Source of the DNA: Flavobacterium sp.
GTDB lineage: Bacteria; Bacteroidota; Bacteroidia; Flavobacteriales; Flavobacteriaceae
Assembly (NCBI RefSeq): GCF_017744675.1
Contig: NZ_JAGIAV010000004.1
Coordinates: 1,429,033 to 1,493,032 of the forward strand
DNA: 64,000 bases
Direction: 5' to 3'
Both the position numbers and the translations under genes were made by a program. Numbering within the stretch: position 1 is the first letter of the stretch; the number at the start of each line of letters is the position of its first letter. Below the pieces are notes generated by a model that had not been told where the DNA came from, did not search any database, and saw only the letters and a list, made by a program, of their open reading frames with translations. Positions 8,206 through 16,153 of the stretch are shown here, one piece after another.

Positions 8206-8288
8206 TTAGAAATTTCAATAACAATATCAAAAATCAATGTCAATTTCAATGTCAAAAATCAATTTTAAATAAATATAATTTCAATAAA

Positions 8289-9428
8289 ATGAAAACTTCA
8301 ATTATAGAAAATAAAAAAATTGCCATTATTGGCGGTGGTCCTGTTGGATTGACCACTGCACGAATTTTACAAATTAATGGAGCCGATGTAAAGGTTTACG
8401 AAAGAGACATCAACGCACAGGCGCGAACATCTGGCGGAACTTTAGACATCCATTCCGATTCTGGCCAATATGCGATTCAGAAAGCGGGTTTAATGGAAGA
8501 ATTCTACAAATACGCAAGACCCACAGGCGAAAAAATGGCCGATATGGACGGCAATATTACTTCTGACGAAATGCCAAATGAAACCAACGCTTTTTCACGT
8601 CCAGAAATTGATCGTAATGATTTGAGAAAAATCATGTTAGACAATCTAGAAGAAAAAACAGTTGTTTGGGACAGTCAATTAATTAATATTGAAAAAATTG
8701 AAAACCAATATCATTTAGAATTCAAAAATGGTACAAAAGCAACTGCCGATTTTGTAATTGTAGCTAACGGAGGAAGATCGAATGCACGAAAATTTGTGAG
8801 CGATCAAGAACCTCAACTTTCTGGAACTTATATCATTCAAGGCGAAATCACAAATCCAGACCTAGATTATCCTGAATTTAAACCGAAATATGGAAACGGA
8901 AATGTGATGGCAATGGGAGAACACAAAATGTTTTACACGCATACCATGCGCGATGGCTCTGTGCATTTCGGAGTTTCTTTTAAAGCTGATGAAGATTGGA
9001 TTTCTAATCACGGAATCAATTTTGAGGACAATCAAGCTGTTATTGCTTTTTTGAATGAAACGTTTAAAAATTGGAATGATGATTACAAAAAATTCTTCGC
9101 AGCATCAACTGAATTTTCTGGATTGCCATTGCGTTTATTTTCTCTAGAAGAACCTTGGAAAGAACATTCCAATATTACTCTTGTTGGCGATGCAGCACAT
9201 TTAATGCCTCCATTTGCAGGCGAAGGCGTAAATATGGGATTGTTTGATGCTTTTCATTTAACCGAAAATTTAACCAACGGAAAATTTGAAACTATTGACG
9301 AAGCCATAAAAGATTACGAACAAAAAATGTTTGGTTACGCTTTAGAAGCACAACGAATGACTAAAAAAATGGAAGATTTGCTGCATTCAGATATTGTTGC
9401 AGAAGATATTTTGAATAGTCGTTTTTAA
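8289..9428 (+). CDS. FAD-dependent monooxygenase, TetX-like
   Basis: A 379-residue class A flavoprotein monooxygenase. The FAD site is seen as KIAIIGGGPVGLTTARIL with the ERD acid at the end of the second strand, GGTLDIHSDSGQ, RNDLRKIML and the second FAD motif TLVGDAAHLMPPFAGEGVN. The layout follows the tetracycline-inactivating enzyme TetX closely, including the C-terminal helix after YEQKMFGYALEAQR. By alignment from memory, the TetX substrate residues Gln192 and His234 have counterparts (IIQGEIT, SVHFGVSF), but the Arg213 position appears changed. Whether it acts on tetracyclines or another aromatic compound cannot be told. It follows a TetR regulator, with a short AATGTCAATTTCAATGTCAA direct repeat between them. 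Confidence 0.85.
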   Translation: MKTSIIENKKIAIIGGGPVGLTTARILQINGADVKVYERDINAQARTSGGTLDIHSDSGQYAIQKAGLMEEFYKYARPTGEKMADMDGNITSDEMPNETNAFSRPEIDRNDLRKIMLDNLEEKTVVWDSQLINIEKIENQYHLEFKNGTKATADFVIVANGGRSNARKFVSDQEPQLSGTYIIQGEITNPDLDYPEFKPKYGNGNVMAMGEHKMFYTHTMRDGSVHFGVSFKADEDWISNHGINFEDNQAVIAFLNETFKNWNDDYKKFFAASTEFSGLPLRLFSLEEPWKEHSNITLVGDAAHLMPPFAGEGVNMGLFDAFHLTENLTNGKFETIDEAIKDYEQKMFGYALEAQRMTKKMEDLLHSDIVAEDILNSRF

Positions 9429-9435
9429 AAATTAA

Positions 9436-9468
9436 AAAAAGGCGTAAGAAAAAATCTTACGCCTTTTT
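9436..9468. terminator. Bidirectional terminator between convergent genes
   Basis: AAAAAGGCGTAAGA (9436-9449) and TCTTACGCCTTTTT (9455-9468) form a perfect 14-base stem with A and T flanks, serving both the monooxygenase gene (+) and the orphan gene (-). Confidence 0.9.
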
Positions 9469-9473
9469 AATTC

Positions 9474-9866
9474 TTATGCAATCAAGATTTCAATTTCATC
9501 CAATTGAATTTGTTTTCGTTTTATTCCGTAAAGTTTTTTTAAGAGATTTAAAATACTCAAAGGATTACTTCCTAACATCGAATAAAACATAGTCATATCT
9601 TCATAATTATGAACTGAAATTCTATATTTCGACTTTTCAGTAACCTGAAAACTAAAAAATTTCACCGCTCTTTGTCCATTTTTACAATCTCTGGTTTTAA
9701 GATCTTTTTCCCTCAACAATATTGACTCATTCGTCTTTAAATCAAGTATTTCAACAAAAAAATCATCGTTTACCTGAATATCAAAACCGCCTAGAACAAA
9801 AATATCGTAAAATCCATAATATAAATCAACCTCAAGAACATCTTTCAGCTTGAATTGGAGATTCAT
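9474..9866 (-). CDS. Hypothetical protein downstream of guaB
   Basis: A 130-residue protein that I do not recognise. It has no signal peptide or membrane segment. The first 85 residues are rich in beta-type and acidic stretches (LEVDLYYGFYDIFVLGGFDI, DFFVEILDLK), and the C-terminus is a basic amphipathic segment (LLKKLYGIKRKQIQLDE). It starts three bases after the guaB stop codon on the same strand, so it is almost certainly cotranscribed and perhaps translationally coupled with guaB. A shared terminator follows. Base composition resembles its neighbours. Confidence 0.75.
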   Translation of the reverse strand: MNLQFKLKDVLEVDLYYGFYDIFVLGGFDIQVNDDFFVEILDLKTNESILLREKDLKTRDCKNGQRAVKFFSFQVTEKSKYRISVHNYEDMTMFYSMLGSNPLSILNLLKKLYGIKRKQIQLDEIEILIA

Positions 9867-9869
9867 AAA

Positions 9870-11342
9870 TTATCTAGAATAATTTGGAGCTTCTTTTGTG
9901 ATTGTTACGTTATGTGGGTGACTTTCAGTGATTCCGCTAGAAGTGATTCTAACAAAACGTCCTGTTTCTTGCAAAGTAGGAATATCTTTTGAACCACAGT
10001 ATCCCATACCTGCACGAAGTCCTCCAATAAACTGAAGCATGCTTTCGTTTAATTCTCCTTTGTAAGGAACACGTCCAACGATTCCTTCTGGAACTAATTT
10101 CTTCACGTCGTCTTCAACATCTTGGAAATAACGATCTTTAGAACCAGTTTGCATAGCTTCAACAGAACCCATTCCGCGGTACGATTTGAATTTTCTTCCT
10201 TCAAAAATAATCGTTTCTCCTGGAGATTCTTTTGTTCCCGCAAGTAATGAACCTAACATTACGCAGTCGGCACCTGCAGCGATTGCTTTAGGAATATCTC
10301 CTGTATAACGAATTCCACCATCAGCTATAACTGGAACTCCAGATCCTTTAATTGCAGCGGCAACTTCTAAAACTGCTGAGAATTGAGGAAAACCAACACC
10401 TGCAACGATACGCGTAGTACAGATAGAACCAGGTCCGATTCCTACTTTTACTCCATCAGCACCATTTTCTACCAAATATTTAGCAGCTTCTGGAGTTGCG
10501 ATGTTTCCAACGATTACATCTATTTGTGGGAATTTTGATTTTACTTCTTTCAATACATTCACAACGCCTTCAGTATGACCATGAGCTGTATCGATAATAA
10601 TTGCATCTACACCTGCAGCAACCAAAGCTTCAGCTCTTAAAACTGCATCTCCAGTAACTCCAATTGCAGCAGCAACTCTCAAACGACCAAAGCTATCTTT
10701 ATTAGCAATTGGTTTTTGAGTCAATTTTGTAATATCTCTAAATGTAATTAAACCAACTAATTCATTTTGAGTATTTACAACTGGTAATTTTTCGATTTTA
10801 TGACCTTGCAAAACTACTTCTGCTTGCTCTAACGAAGTTCCTTCAGCAACAGTTACTAAGTTTTGGCTTGTCATAACCTCAACGATTGGTCTTGCACCGT
10901 TTTTCTCAAAACGTAAATCACGGTTTGTAACAATCCCTTTTAATATTTTGTTTTCGTCAACGATTGGAATACCGCCGATTCCGAATTCTTTCATTGCATT
11001 TTTTGCATCTGCAATAGTCGAAGTCATTGGCAATGTTACCGGATCGATAATCATACCTGCTTCTGCACGTTTTACTTTTCGAACTTTTCCTGCTTGTTGT
11101 TCGATAGTCATATTTTTATGTAAAACACCAATACCGCCTTCTTGCGCCATAGCAATTGCCATTGCACTTTCTGTAACTGTATCCATAGCAGCAGATACAA
11201 TTGGAACGTTTAATGTAATGTTTCTTGAGAATTTTGATTTAATGCTCACTTCGCGAGGAAGCACATTCGAGTAGTTAGGTACTAATAATACATCGTCGTA
11301 AGTTAAACCTTCGCCGATAATCTTGGAGTTGTGTGCTATCAT
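9870..11342 (-). CDS. guaB: IMP dehydrogenase
   Basis: Oxidises IMP to XMP with NAD+, the committed step of GMP synthesis. The 490-residue protein is full length: N-terminal barrel part GLTYDDVLLVPNYS and SAAMDTVTESAMAIAMAQEGG, two CBS domains (about 95-205) for regulatory nucleotide binding, then the catalytic loop GIGPGSICTTRIVAGVG with the active-site cysteine, the IMP phosphate site GGIRYTGDIPKAIAAGADCVM, and the flap YRGMGSVEAMQ. The C-terminus ESHPHNVTITKEAPNY is typical. A TATATTTG -7 box on the minus strand at 11369-11376 lies 26 bases upstream of the ATG. An orphan gene follows directly. Confidence 0.98.
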   Translation of the reverse strand: MIAHNSKIIGEGLTYDDVLLVPNYSNVLPREVSIKSKFSRNITLNVPIVSAAMDTVTESAMAIAMAQEGGIGVLHKNMTIEQQAGKVRKVKRAEAGMIIDPVTLPMTSTIADAKNAMKEFGIGGIPIVDENKILKGIVTNRDLRFEKNGARPIVEVMTSQNLVTVAEGTSLEQAEVVLQGHKIEKLPVVNTQNELVGLITFRDITKLTQKPIANKDSFGRLRVAAAIGVTGDAVLRAEALVAAGVDAIIIDTAHGHTEGVVNVLKEVKSKFPQIDVIVGNIATPEAAKYLVENGADGVKVGIGPGSICTTRIVAGVGFPQFSAVLEVAAAIKGSGVPVIADGGIRYTGDIPKAIAAGADCVMLGSLLAGTKESPGETIIFEGRKFKSYRGMGSVEAMQTGSKDRYFQDVEDDVKKLVPEGIVGRVPYKGELNESMLQFIGGLRAGMGYCGSKDIPTLQETGRFVRITSSGITESHPHNVTITKEAPNYSR

Positions 11343-11368
11343 GTTGCAATTTCTAGTTGAATTGCGTG

Positions 11369-11376
11369 CAAATATA
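11369..11376 (-). promoter_or_regulatory. Promoter -7 box of guaB
   Basis: On the minus strand the sequence reads TATATTTG, a perfect TAnnTTTG box, 26 bases before the guaB start codon. Confidence 0.75.
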
Positions 11377-11462
11377 GTGAATTAATTGCTAACTTGAATA
11401 CTAACTTATTCATAAATTTATATTTACAAGAAAAAACCTACCGTTTAAAAATCCCAAAAATT

Positions 11463-11556
11463 AAATTCCAAATTCCAAATCTGCGAACGAATAAGCCACT
11501 TAATATTTGAATCACTTGAGTTTTGGAATTTGGGATTTTATGATTTGGAATTTAAA
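11463..11556. repeat. TTCCAAA/TTTGGAA phrase repeat, inverted
   Basis: AAATTCCAAATTCCAAAT (11463-11480) faces TTTTGGAATTTGGGATTTTA and GATTTGGAATTT (11521-11553) in inverted orientation. It fills most of the gap between guaB and the downstream end of the beta-barrel gene and may end that gene's transcript. The same words occur at 290-320, 25679-25710, 25846-25905 and 26267-26290. Confidence 0.6.
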
Positions 11557-11561
11557 AAAAT

Positions 11562-12959
11562 TCAATCCTTTTTGTCTTGAAAAACAAAATTGATTCCGAG
11601 TTGGAAGGCAGCACTACTCGCTTTGGAAATATCTTTATATTCTAAAACATTATTGACGAGCGCATAAATGTTTACTGGGCCAATTGTTCCTGCCAGTCCT
11701 ATACCAATATTTGTATTTGAAAAAGTATCAAGAGTATACGTTGCTTTAAGATCTAATTTTCTAAAAATGTTTCTTCTATAAAAAGCAGTCAAAGCAACCA
11801 AAGGCTCACGTGGAGCAGACATTCCGAAAACCTGAAGTCCAACGGCATTTTTATAATATTTATCAATTTTACCTCTGCAATTACATTCATCATCAGGTCG
11901 AGCTTCTCCAAAAGAATATTGAATAGACGAATAAATTTTTGTCGGTCGCCACGTGGTGTATTTATTATAAAGTGTATCTCGAGGTATCGCTTTGTCAAAC
12001 TCATCAAAAACATTTTCAGGATTGTCTGAACCTAAAAAATCAGGATTGGCACCATTGTACTTATAAGTTCCTTTGTAGGTAAGAGTTTCGATATCTTTGG
12101 TTTGCCTCACAAAACCCAAATCGATAACACTTGCTGTAAATTGTAAATTGTCTTTTATATAATAGGTAATCCCTGCATCAACACCAAAACCTAAGCTTCC
12201 GTTAAAAAAAGTATTATGAGCAATATCACTAACTATATTTCCGTCGTATTCATCTTTAGTAAAACGCGCAATTCCAGAGGTCTTTAATTCTAAATTAGAA
12301 GAAATAATCTGATTGTAAAGATTTGGAGTTCCTGGCTCCTGGCCTGTATAGATATAACCCGAGTTTTTTGTAGAAGTTGCATTTGCACCACTTGAGTAAA
12401 TCTTAGCACGCCCTCCATAAACAAATTTATCGTTTACTTTTTTATGAAAACCAACATGAAAAACCGAAAGCACTTCGGCTTTCACATTCAATTCTCCTAG
12501 ATCAAATGACTTGCCGATATAATCTCGATTTCCGTTTAAAGCCAATAAAGCTAAATCCTTGGGAACAAACATAAAGAAATCGAATTCCTGATACAGTCCA
12601 AAAGATACGTAAGAACGGCTTTCTCTACCTCCAATTCTAAATCCGCCCGAAAATATTTCCAATTGCTGATTGGTGACTACTTTATCTCTACTAGAAGATT
12701 TATTGACAACATCTCTAACTTTTTGATTAAAATCGACTCCATTATTTGCAAACAGATCGTAGGCAGAAAAGCTACTAGATCCTATATTGGCTGAAATTCC
12801 AGATAAAACTGGAAATCCGAAATAATATTTATACGAAACATCAGCTCCAGGATTTACAAGTAAAGACTGCGGAATGGACGTGAAGTTGTACAAAAGCTCT
12901 CTGTTTTGGGCAAAACAGGAAAGATGCAAAAACAAGCAAAGAATTAGTGCCTTTCTCAT
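11562..12959 (-). CDS. Predicted outer-membrane beta-barrel protein (DUF5723-like)
   Basis: A 465-residue exported protein: the signal peptide MRKALILCLFLHLSCFAQ ends at a likely cleavage site after CFAQ. The mature part opens with SIPQSLLVNPGADVSYKYYFGFPVLSGISA and then carries alternating aromatic/polar beta strands through to the C-terminal AAFQLGINFVFQDKKD. This layout matches the DUF5723 group of Bacteroidetes outer-membrane proteins, which resemble PorP/SprF-type barrels. A DECNCRG insert near residue 355 is unusual. Its start overlaps the stop of the upstream lipoprotein gene by four bases (ATGA), so the two are coupled. Function is unknown; surface structure or secretion are possibilities only. 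Confidence 0.6.
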   Translation of the reverse strand: MRKALILCLFLHLSCFAQNRELLYNFTSIPQSLLVNPGADVSYKYYFGFPVLSGISANIGSSSFSAYDLFANNGVDFNQKVRDVVNKSSSRDKVVTNQQLEIFSGGFRIGGRESRSYVSFGLYQEFDFFMFVPKDLALLALNGNRDYIGKSFDLGELNVKAEVLSVFHVGFHKKVNDKFVYGGRAKIYSSGANATSTKNSGYIYTGQEPGTPNLYNQIISSNLELKTSGIARFTKDEYDGNIVSDIAHNTFFNGSLGFGVDAGITYYIKDNLQFTASVIDLGFVRQTKDIETLTYKGTYKYNGANPDFLGSDNPENVFDEFDKAIPRDTLYNKYTTWRPTKIYSSIQYSFGEARPDDECNCRGKIDKYYKNAVGLQVFGMSAPREPLVALTAFYRRNIFRKLDLKATYTLDTFSNTNIGIGLAGTIGPVNIYALVNNVLEYKDISKASSAAFQLGINFVFQDKKD

Positions 12960-13507
12960 TCGATTACTAAATAAGCCGTTGCACTTGATCTTAATTTTAA
13001 ATTTCCTTCACTCTGACTATTTAATGGAGGGCCTGAAGCAATAATTACCACAAAACCAATTTTTTGAGTTTTTTTTAAAAGATCTAATCGAGCGTTTTCA
13101 AACACTTCTGTTGGATATTTTATAACATTTGCTGTTCCTTTATAAGCTGGAACGGTAAAAGATATTGTTTGCAACACCTGATTTTGTGCATCAAGCAAAA
13201 GCATATTTACAACAAAAGCGCGGTTTATATTATTTTCAATTTCAAAATCAAAATCAGCCCTTTTAAGACGGTCGGTAAAAAAACTATTTTTAAAAATATC
13301 AAAATCCCTTACGTCGGGATAGACATTTGTTCCGCCATCATCTACAAGTTTATTGGCAGGAATATCAAAATAAGCAAGATTGGCCACAAAAACAGGTTCA
13401 ATCTTAAAATCATTTACCTGATCAAAATTTAAGTCGCTTGAACAGGAAAATAATAAAAAGACTGAAAATAATATGCTTAAAATTTTATTTAGTGAGTTTG
13501 ATCTCAT
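12956..13507 (-). CDS. Hypothetical lipoprotein
   Basis: A 183-residue protein with a lipoprotein signal (hydrophobic stretch ending LLFSC, lipidated Cys about 22, then SSDLNF). The body contains an immunoglobulin-like run of beta strands (NNINRAFVVNMLLLDAQNQ, TISFTVPAYKG). No family is recognised. It overlaps the following beta-barrel gene by four bases, so the pair probably forms an envelope unit: a lipidated partner and an outer-membrane barrel. The gap upstream (13508-13585) has no obvious promoter box. Confidence 0.75.
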   Translation of the reverse strand: MRSNSLNKILSILFSVFLLFSCSSDLNFDQVNDFKIEPVFVANLAYFDIPANKLVDDGGTNVYPDVRDFDIFKNSFFTDRLKRADFDFEIENNINRAFVVNMLLLDAQNQVLQTISFTVPAYKGTANVIKYPTEVFENARLDLLKKTQKIGFVVIIASGPPLNSQSEGNLKLRSSATAYLVIE

Positions 13508-13585
13508 GATAATAAATTATAGCAATAATAAATGTAACGCATTATACTTGCAATCATTATCTAAGGTAAGAAAAATAACAATTTT

Positions 13586-14452
13586 TTAATGAAACTTTCC
13601 AAACAATTTTGAAGCTTCGTTGTAAGCGCTTTCAAAACTAAGAGAATTAAGTCCTGTTATTTTTTTATTGGCCGTAAAGTAAGAAACCAATTTTTCGGTT
13701 GGCATGTTTCCTGTTAGTTTATCGGTTGCCATCGGGCAACCTCCAAAACCTTGAATAGCACCATCAAAACGAGTGCAGCCTGCTTTTGCCGCAGCATCTA
13801 TTTTTTCAAACCAGCTTTCTGGTGTGGTATGAAGATGCGCGCCAAACTCAATCTCAGGATATTTAGGAATTAAATCTGAAAATAAATACGTAATGACTTC
13901 AGGTGTAGAAGTTCCAACAGTATCAGAAAGCGATAGAATCTTCACTCCCATTCCAGCCAATCTTTCTGTCCATTCAGCCACAATTTCAACATTCCACGGA
14001 TCCCCATACGGATTTCCAAAACCCATTGAAAGATACGTTACGACTTCTTTATTTTTCTTATCGGCAACTTCAAGGATCTCTTCGAGTGTAACCAAAGATT
14101 CTGCAATAGTTTTATGCGTATTACGCATCTGGAAGTTCTCTGAAATAGAAAATGGAAAGCCTAAATATTTAATTTGCTCATATTCTGAAGCCGTAATTGC
14201 TCCTTGCGTATTGGCAATTATAGAAAGCAGTTTACTTGTGGTTTGAGATAAATCAAGTTGTTCCAAAACGGCAGCGGTATCCTGCATTTGCGGAATAGCT
14301 TTTGGAGAAACAAAACTTCCAAAATCGATTGTATCAAAGCCCACTCGCAACAAAGCTTGTATGTAAGTAACTTTATTTTTGGTCGGAATAAAATCCTTAA
14401 TGCCTTGCATGGCATCTCGAGGACATTCGATGATTTTAATTTCTTTACTCAA
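13586..14452 (-). CDS. mvaB: Hydroxymethylglutaryl-CoA lyase
   Basis: Cleaves 3-hydroxy-3-methylglutaryl-CoA to acetoacetate and acetyl-CoA, the last step of leucine breakdown. The 288-residue TIM barrel starts with IKIIECPRDAMQGIKDFIPT (the family form is ECPRDGxQ; here Ala replaces Gly), has FGSFVSPKAIPQM and YLSMGFGNPYGDP, the metal-binding HLHTT, and the family signature RFDGAIQGFGGCPMATDKL with the catalytic cysteine, then TGNMPTE. Leucine dehydrogenase, the first step of leucine breakdown, is encoded at 27.5 kb in the same window but not in the same operon. Confidence 0.93.
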   Translation of the reverse strand: MSKEIKIIECPRDAMQGIKDFIPTKNKVTYIQALLRVGFDTIDFGSFVSPKAIPQMQDTAAVLEQLDLSQTTSKLLSIIANTQGAITASEYEQIKYLGFPFSISENFQMRNTHKTIAESLVTLEEILEVADKKNKEVVTYLSMGFGNPYGDPWNVEIVAEWTERLAGMGVKILSLSDTVGTSTPEVITYLFSDLIPKYPEIEFGAHLHTTPESWFEKIDAAAKAGCTRFDGAIQGFGGCPMATDKLTGNMPTEKLVSYFTANKKITGLNSLSFESAYNEASKLFGKFH

Positions 14453-14518
14453 AGCATATTCTTTTGTAAAGGCTAAGTTAGTTTCTTTTTTAATGAAATA
14501 AAAATTATGTTTTTTTTT

Positions 14519-14548
14519 AAACCATATAAGTCATATAAGTTCATTTAA
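14519..14548. repeat. 30-bp dispersed repeat, copy 1
   Basis: AAACCATATAAGTCATATAA followed by GTTCATTTAA occurs here and, base for base, at 38211-38240, each time right after a run of eight T. Both copies lie in gaps. The second copy has an inverted partner; this one does not. Confidence 0.8.
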
Positions 14549-14590
14549 TAGCATACTAAAATCTGCCGTTGAAGATTACACACATTCTGA

Positions 14591-14672
14591 ATTGTAGAGA
14601 CGCACTGCAGTGCGTCTACGCACAATGTTGAAAATACTGGACGTGATACGCACTGCAGTGCGTCTCTACAAT
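14591..14672. repeat. Paired inverted GACGCACTGCAGTGCGTC element
   Basis: A 25-base arm (14591-14615) and its exact reverse complement (14648-14672) flank a 32-base spacer. The first copy contains the perfect 18-base palindrome GACGCACTGCAGTGCGTC (14599-14616) with GTAGA before it; the second keeps the GCACTGCAGTGC core and ends GTCTCTACAAT. The GC content is far above the surroundings. This is the form of a REPIN or MITE-like element. No transposase of matching specificity can be pointed to in the window. Confidence 0.85.
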
Positions 14673-14711
14673 CTGTCGCAAAAACTCCACAAAAATCGAA
14701 AACACAACATT

Positions 14712-14785
14712 ATTACCAAAAATTGTAATATTTATAATTATTACCAAAAAACGTAATAATAAAATTTATTACGTATATTTGTAAT
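14712..14785 (+). promoter_or_regulatory. Three ATTAC-N8-GTAAT sites in 28-bp register, overlapping the satD promoter
   Basis: ATTAC-N8-GTAAT occurs at 14712-14729, 14740-14757 and 14768-14785, each start exactly 28 bases after the previous one. The third site contains TATATTTG (14774-14781), a perfect -7 box, so a protein bound there would block RNA polymerase. The start codon of satD is at 14820, giving a leader of about 30 bases. The even spacing suggests cooperative binding of a regulator along one or nearly one face of the helix. SatD itself carries an HTH and is a candidate. Confidence 0.85.
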
Positions 14786-14819
14786 AGAAAGTTTATAATT
14801 TTTTAATTATATTTGAGTT

Positions 14820-15434
14820 ATGACTAGTGTAATTACAGGCGACATAATTGATTCAAGACAGCAAAAATCGGAACATTGGGTAGAAGATTTAAAGAAAATC
14901 CTGGCTCCATTTGGCAAAACGCCAAGTCAATGGGAAGTCTATCGCGGAGATGAATTTCAAGTCGAAGTTGCCAATCCCGAAGAGGCGCTATTGGTTGCTA
15001 TTTTAATAAAGGCACATTTAAGAGCCATAAAGTCTGATGCGAGAATGAGTATTGGTTTTGGAGACAAAACGCACAATGCCGAGAGAATATCCCAAAGCAA
15101 TGGTTCTGCATTTATTAATTCGGGAGAACTTTTTGAAACTTTAAAAAAGCAGAAAGTAACTTTGGCAATGCGAACCGATAATACTGATTTGGACGAAAAA
15201 CTGAATTTGATGCTGCAATTGGCTTTGACTTTTATGGATAGCTGGCTCGTGCAATCGGCAGAATTTGTTGCTGCTGCTATCGAAAACCCAACATTGTCTC
15301 AAGAAGAATTAGGTCAGAAACTAGGCATAAATCAAGCCGCTGTAAGCAGAAGACAAAAACGCGCGCAGTTTGATCTGGTTCTTAATTTAGATCGATATTT
15401 TAGAAAACAAATAAAACAACTTACAGCCCCATGA
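14820..15434 (+). CDS. SatD-family protein: cyclase-like domain plus HTH
   Basis: A 204-residue protein of the SatD family, named from the Streptococcus mutans sat locus; no biochemical activity is known to me. The N-terminal part (1-115) looks like a class III nucleotidyl cyclase fold: ITGDIIDSR (Asp8) and YRGDEFQVEVANPEEALLVA (Asp44) stand where cyclases carry their two metal aspartates, followed by MSIGFG and AFINSGELFE. The C-terminal part (about 159-182) is an HTH: LSQEELGQKLGINQAAVSRR. The cyclase reading is my inference from motif order. Its last four bases overlap the DUF3307 gene (ATGA). The promoter carries three phased palindromic sites, perhaps for autoregulation. Confidence 0.85.
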   Translation: MTSVITGDIIDSRQQKSEHWVEDLKKILAPFGKTPSQWEVYRGDEFQVEVANPEEALLVAILIKAHLRAIKSDARMSIGFGDKTHNAERISQSNGSAFINSGELFETLKKQKVTLAMRTDNTDLDEKLNLMLQLALTFMDSWLVQSAEFVAAAIENPTLSQEELGQKLGINQAAVSRRQKRAQFDLVLNLDRYFRKQIKQLTAP

Positions 15435-16153
15435 TTTTATTTATAAAACTGTTTCTCGCCCATTTATTAGGAGATTTTATCTGGCAGCCAAATTCTTGGG
15501 TTGCTGATAAAGAAATTAAAAAACATAAAAGCATTTATTTATACGCTCATGTTTTACTTCACGGATTTTTAGCCGCAATTCTAGCAGGTGAAATCAATTT
15601 TATACCTTATGCGATTTTAATTGCTGTTACACACGGAATTGTAGACTTAATTAAGCTGAATTTTCAAAAAGAGAAAACCAAACGCACGTGGTTTGTTGCC
15701 GATCAAATTGTGCATGTTTTAATTTTAATTGGTGTTGTTCTCTTGTATGAAAACAAAGCGATAATCAATTTTTGGCAAGATAATGCCTTTTGGATTTTGC
15801 TTACCGGAATCTTACTGATAACCAAACCAACCTCTATTTTTATAAAAACCATAATTTCGATATGGGCTCCAGAAAGCCAAAACAGCCATCAGGATAATTC
15901 TCTGATAGCTGCTGGAAATTATATTGGCATTTTAGAACGCCTATTTGTTTTCGGATTTATATTAACCGGGCATTTTGAAGCGATTGGTTTTCTGCTTGCC
16001 GCTAAATCTATTTTTAGGTTTGGAGATTTGAAAGAAGCCAAAGACCGAAAGCTCACAGAATATGTAATGATCGGAACTTTAATTAGTTTTGGTATCGCAA
16101 TAATAGCTGGCCTTTTAGTTCAGGCGTTGCTTTTAGAATTACAATTGTCCTAA
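15431..16153 (+). CDS. DUF3307 integral membrane protein
   Basis: A 240-residue inner-membrane protein with about six hydrophobic segments. The N-terminal LFLAHLLGDFIWQPNSWV and HVLLHGFLAAIL, then VTHGIVDLIKLNF and FVADQIVHVLI, are the DUF3307 signature; the repeated His and Asp residues near the membrane face (HLLGD, THGIVD, ADQIVH) suggest a metal or substrate site. The start overlaps satD by four bases, so the proteins are made together. DUF3307 genes are commonly beside satD in Bacteroidetes, which supports a joint function, perhaps sensor and membrane effector. The 3' end overlaps the convergent pyrD by 15 bases. Confidence 0.85.
   Translation: MILFIKLFLAHLLGDFIWQPNSWVADKEIKKHKSIYLYAHVLLHGFLAAILAGEINFIPYAILIAVTHGIVDLIKLNFQKEKTKRTWFVADQIVHVLILIGVVLLYENKAIINFWQDNAFWILLTGILLITKPTSIFIKTIISIWAPESQNSHQDNSLIAAGNYIGILERLFVFGFILTGHFEAIGFLLAAKSIFRFGDLKEAKDRKLTEYVMIGTLISFGIAIIAGLLVQALLLELQLS

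Noticed and set aside
13169..13432. 87-codon plus-strand frame opposite the lipoprotein gene
   Set aside because: Antisense shadow rich in Lys/Ile; the minus-strand gene has a clear lipoprotein signal and operon overlap.
14591..14672. Rho-independent terminator of HMG-CoA lyase or satD
   Set aside because: It lies upstream of both genes' start codons and has no T-run on either strand.
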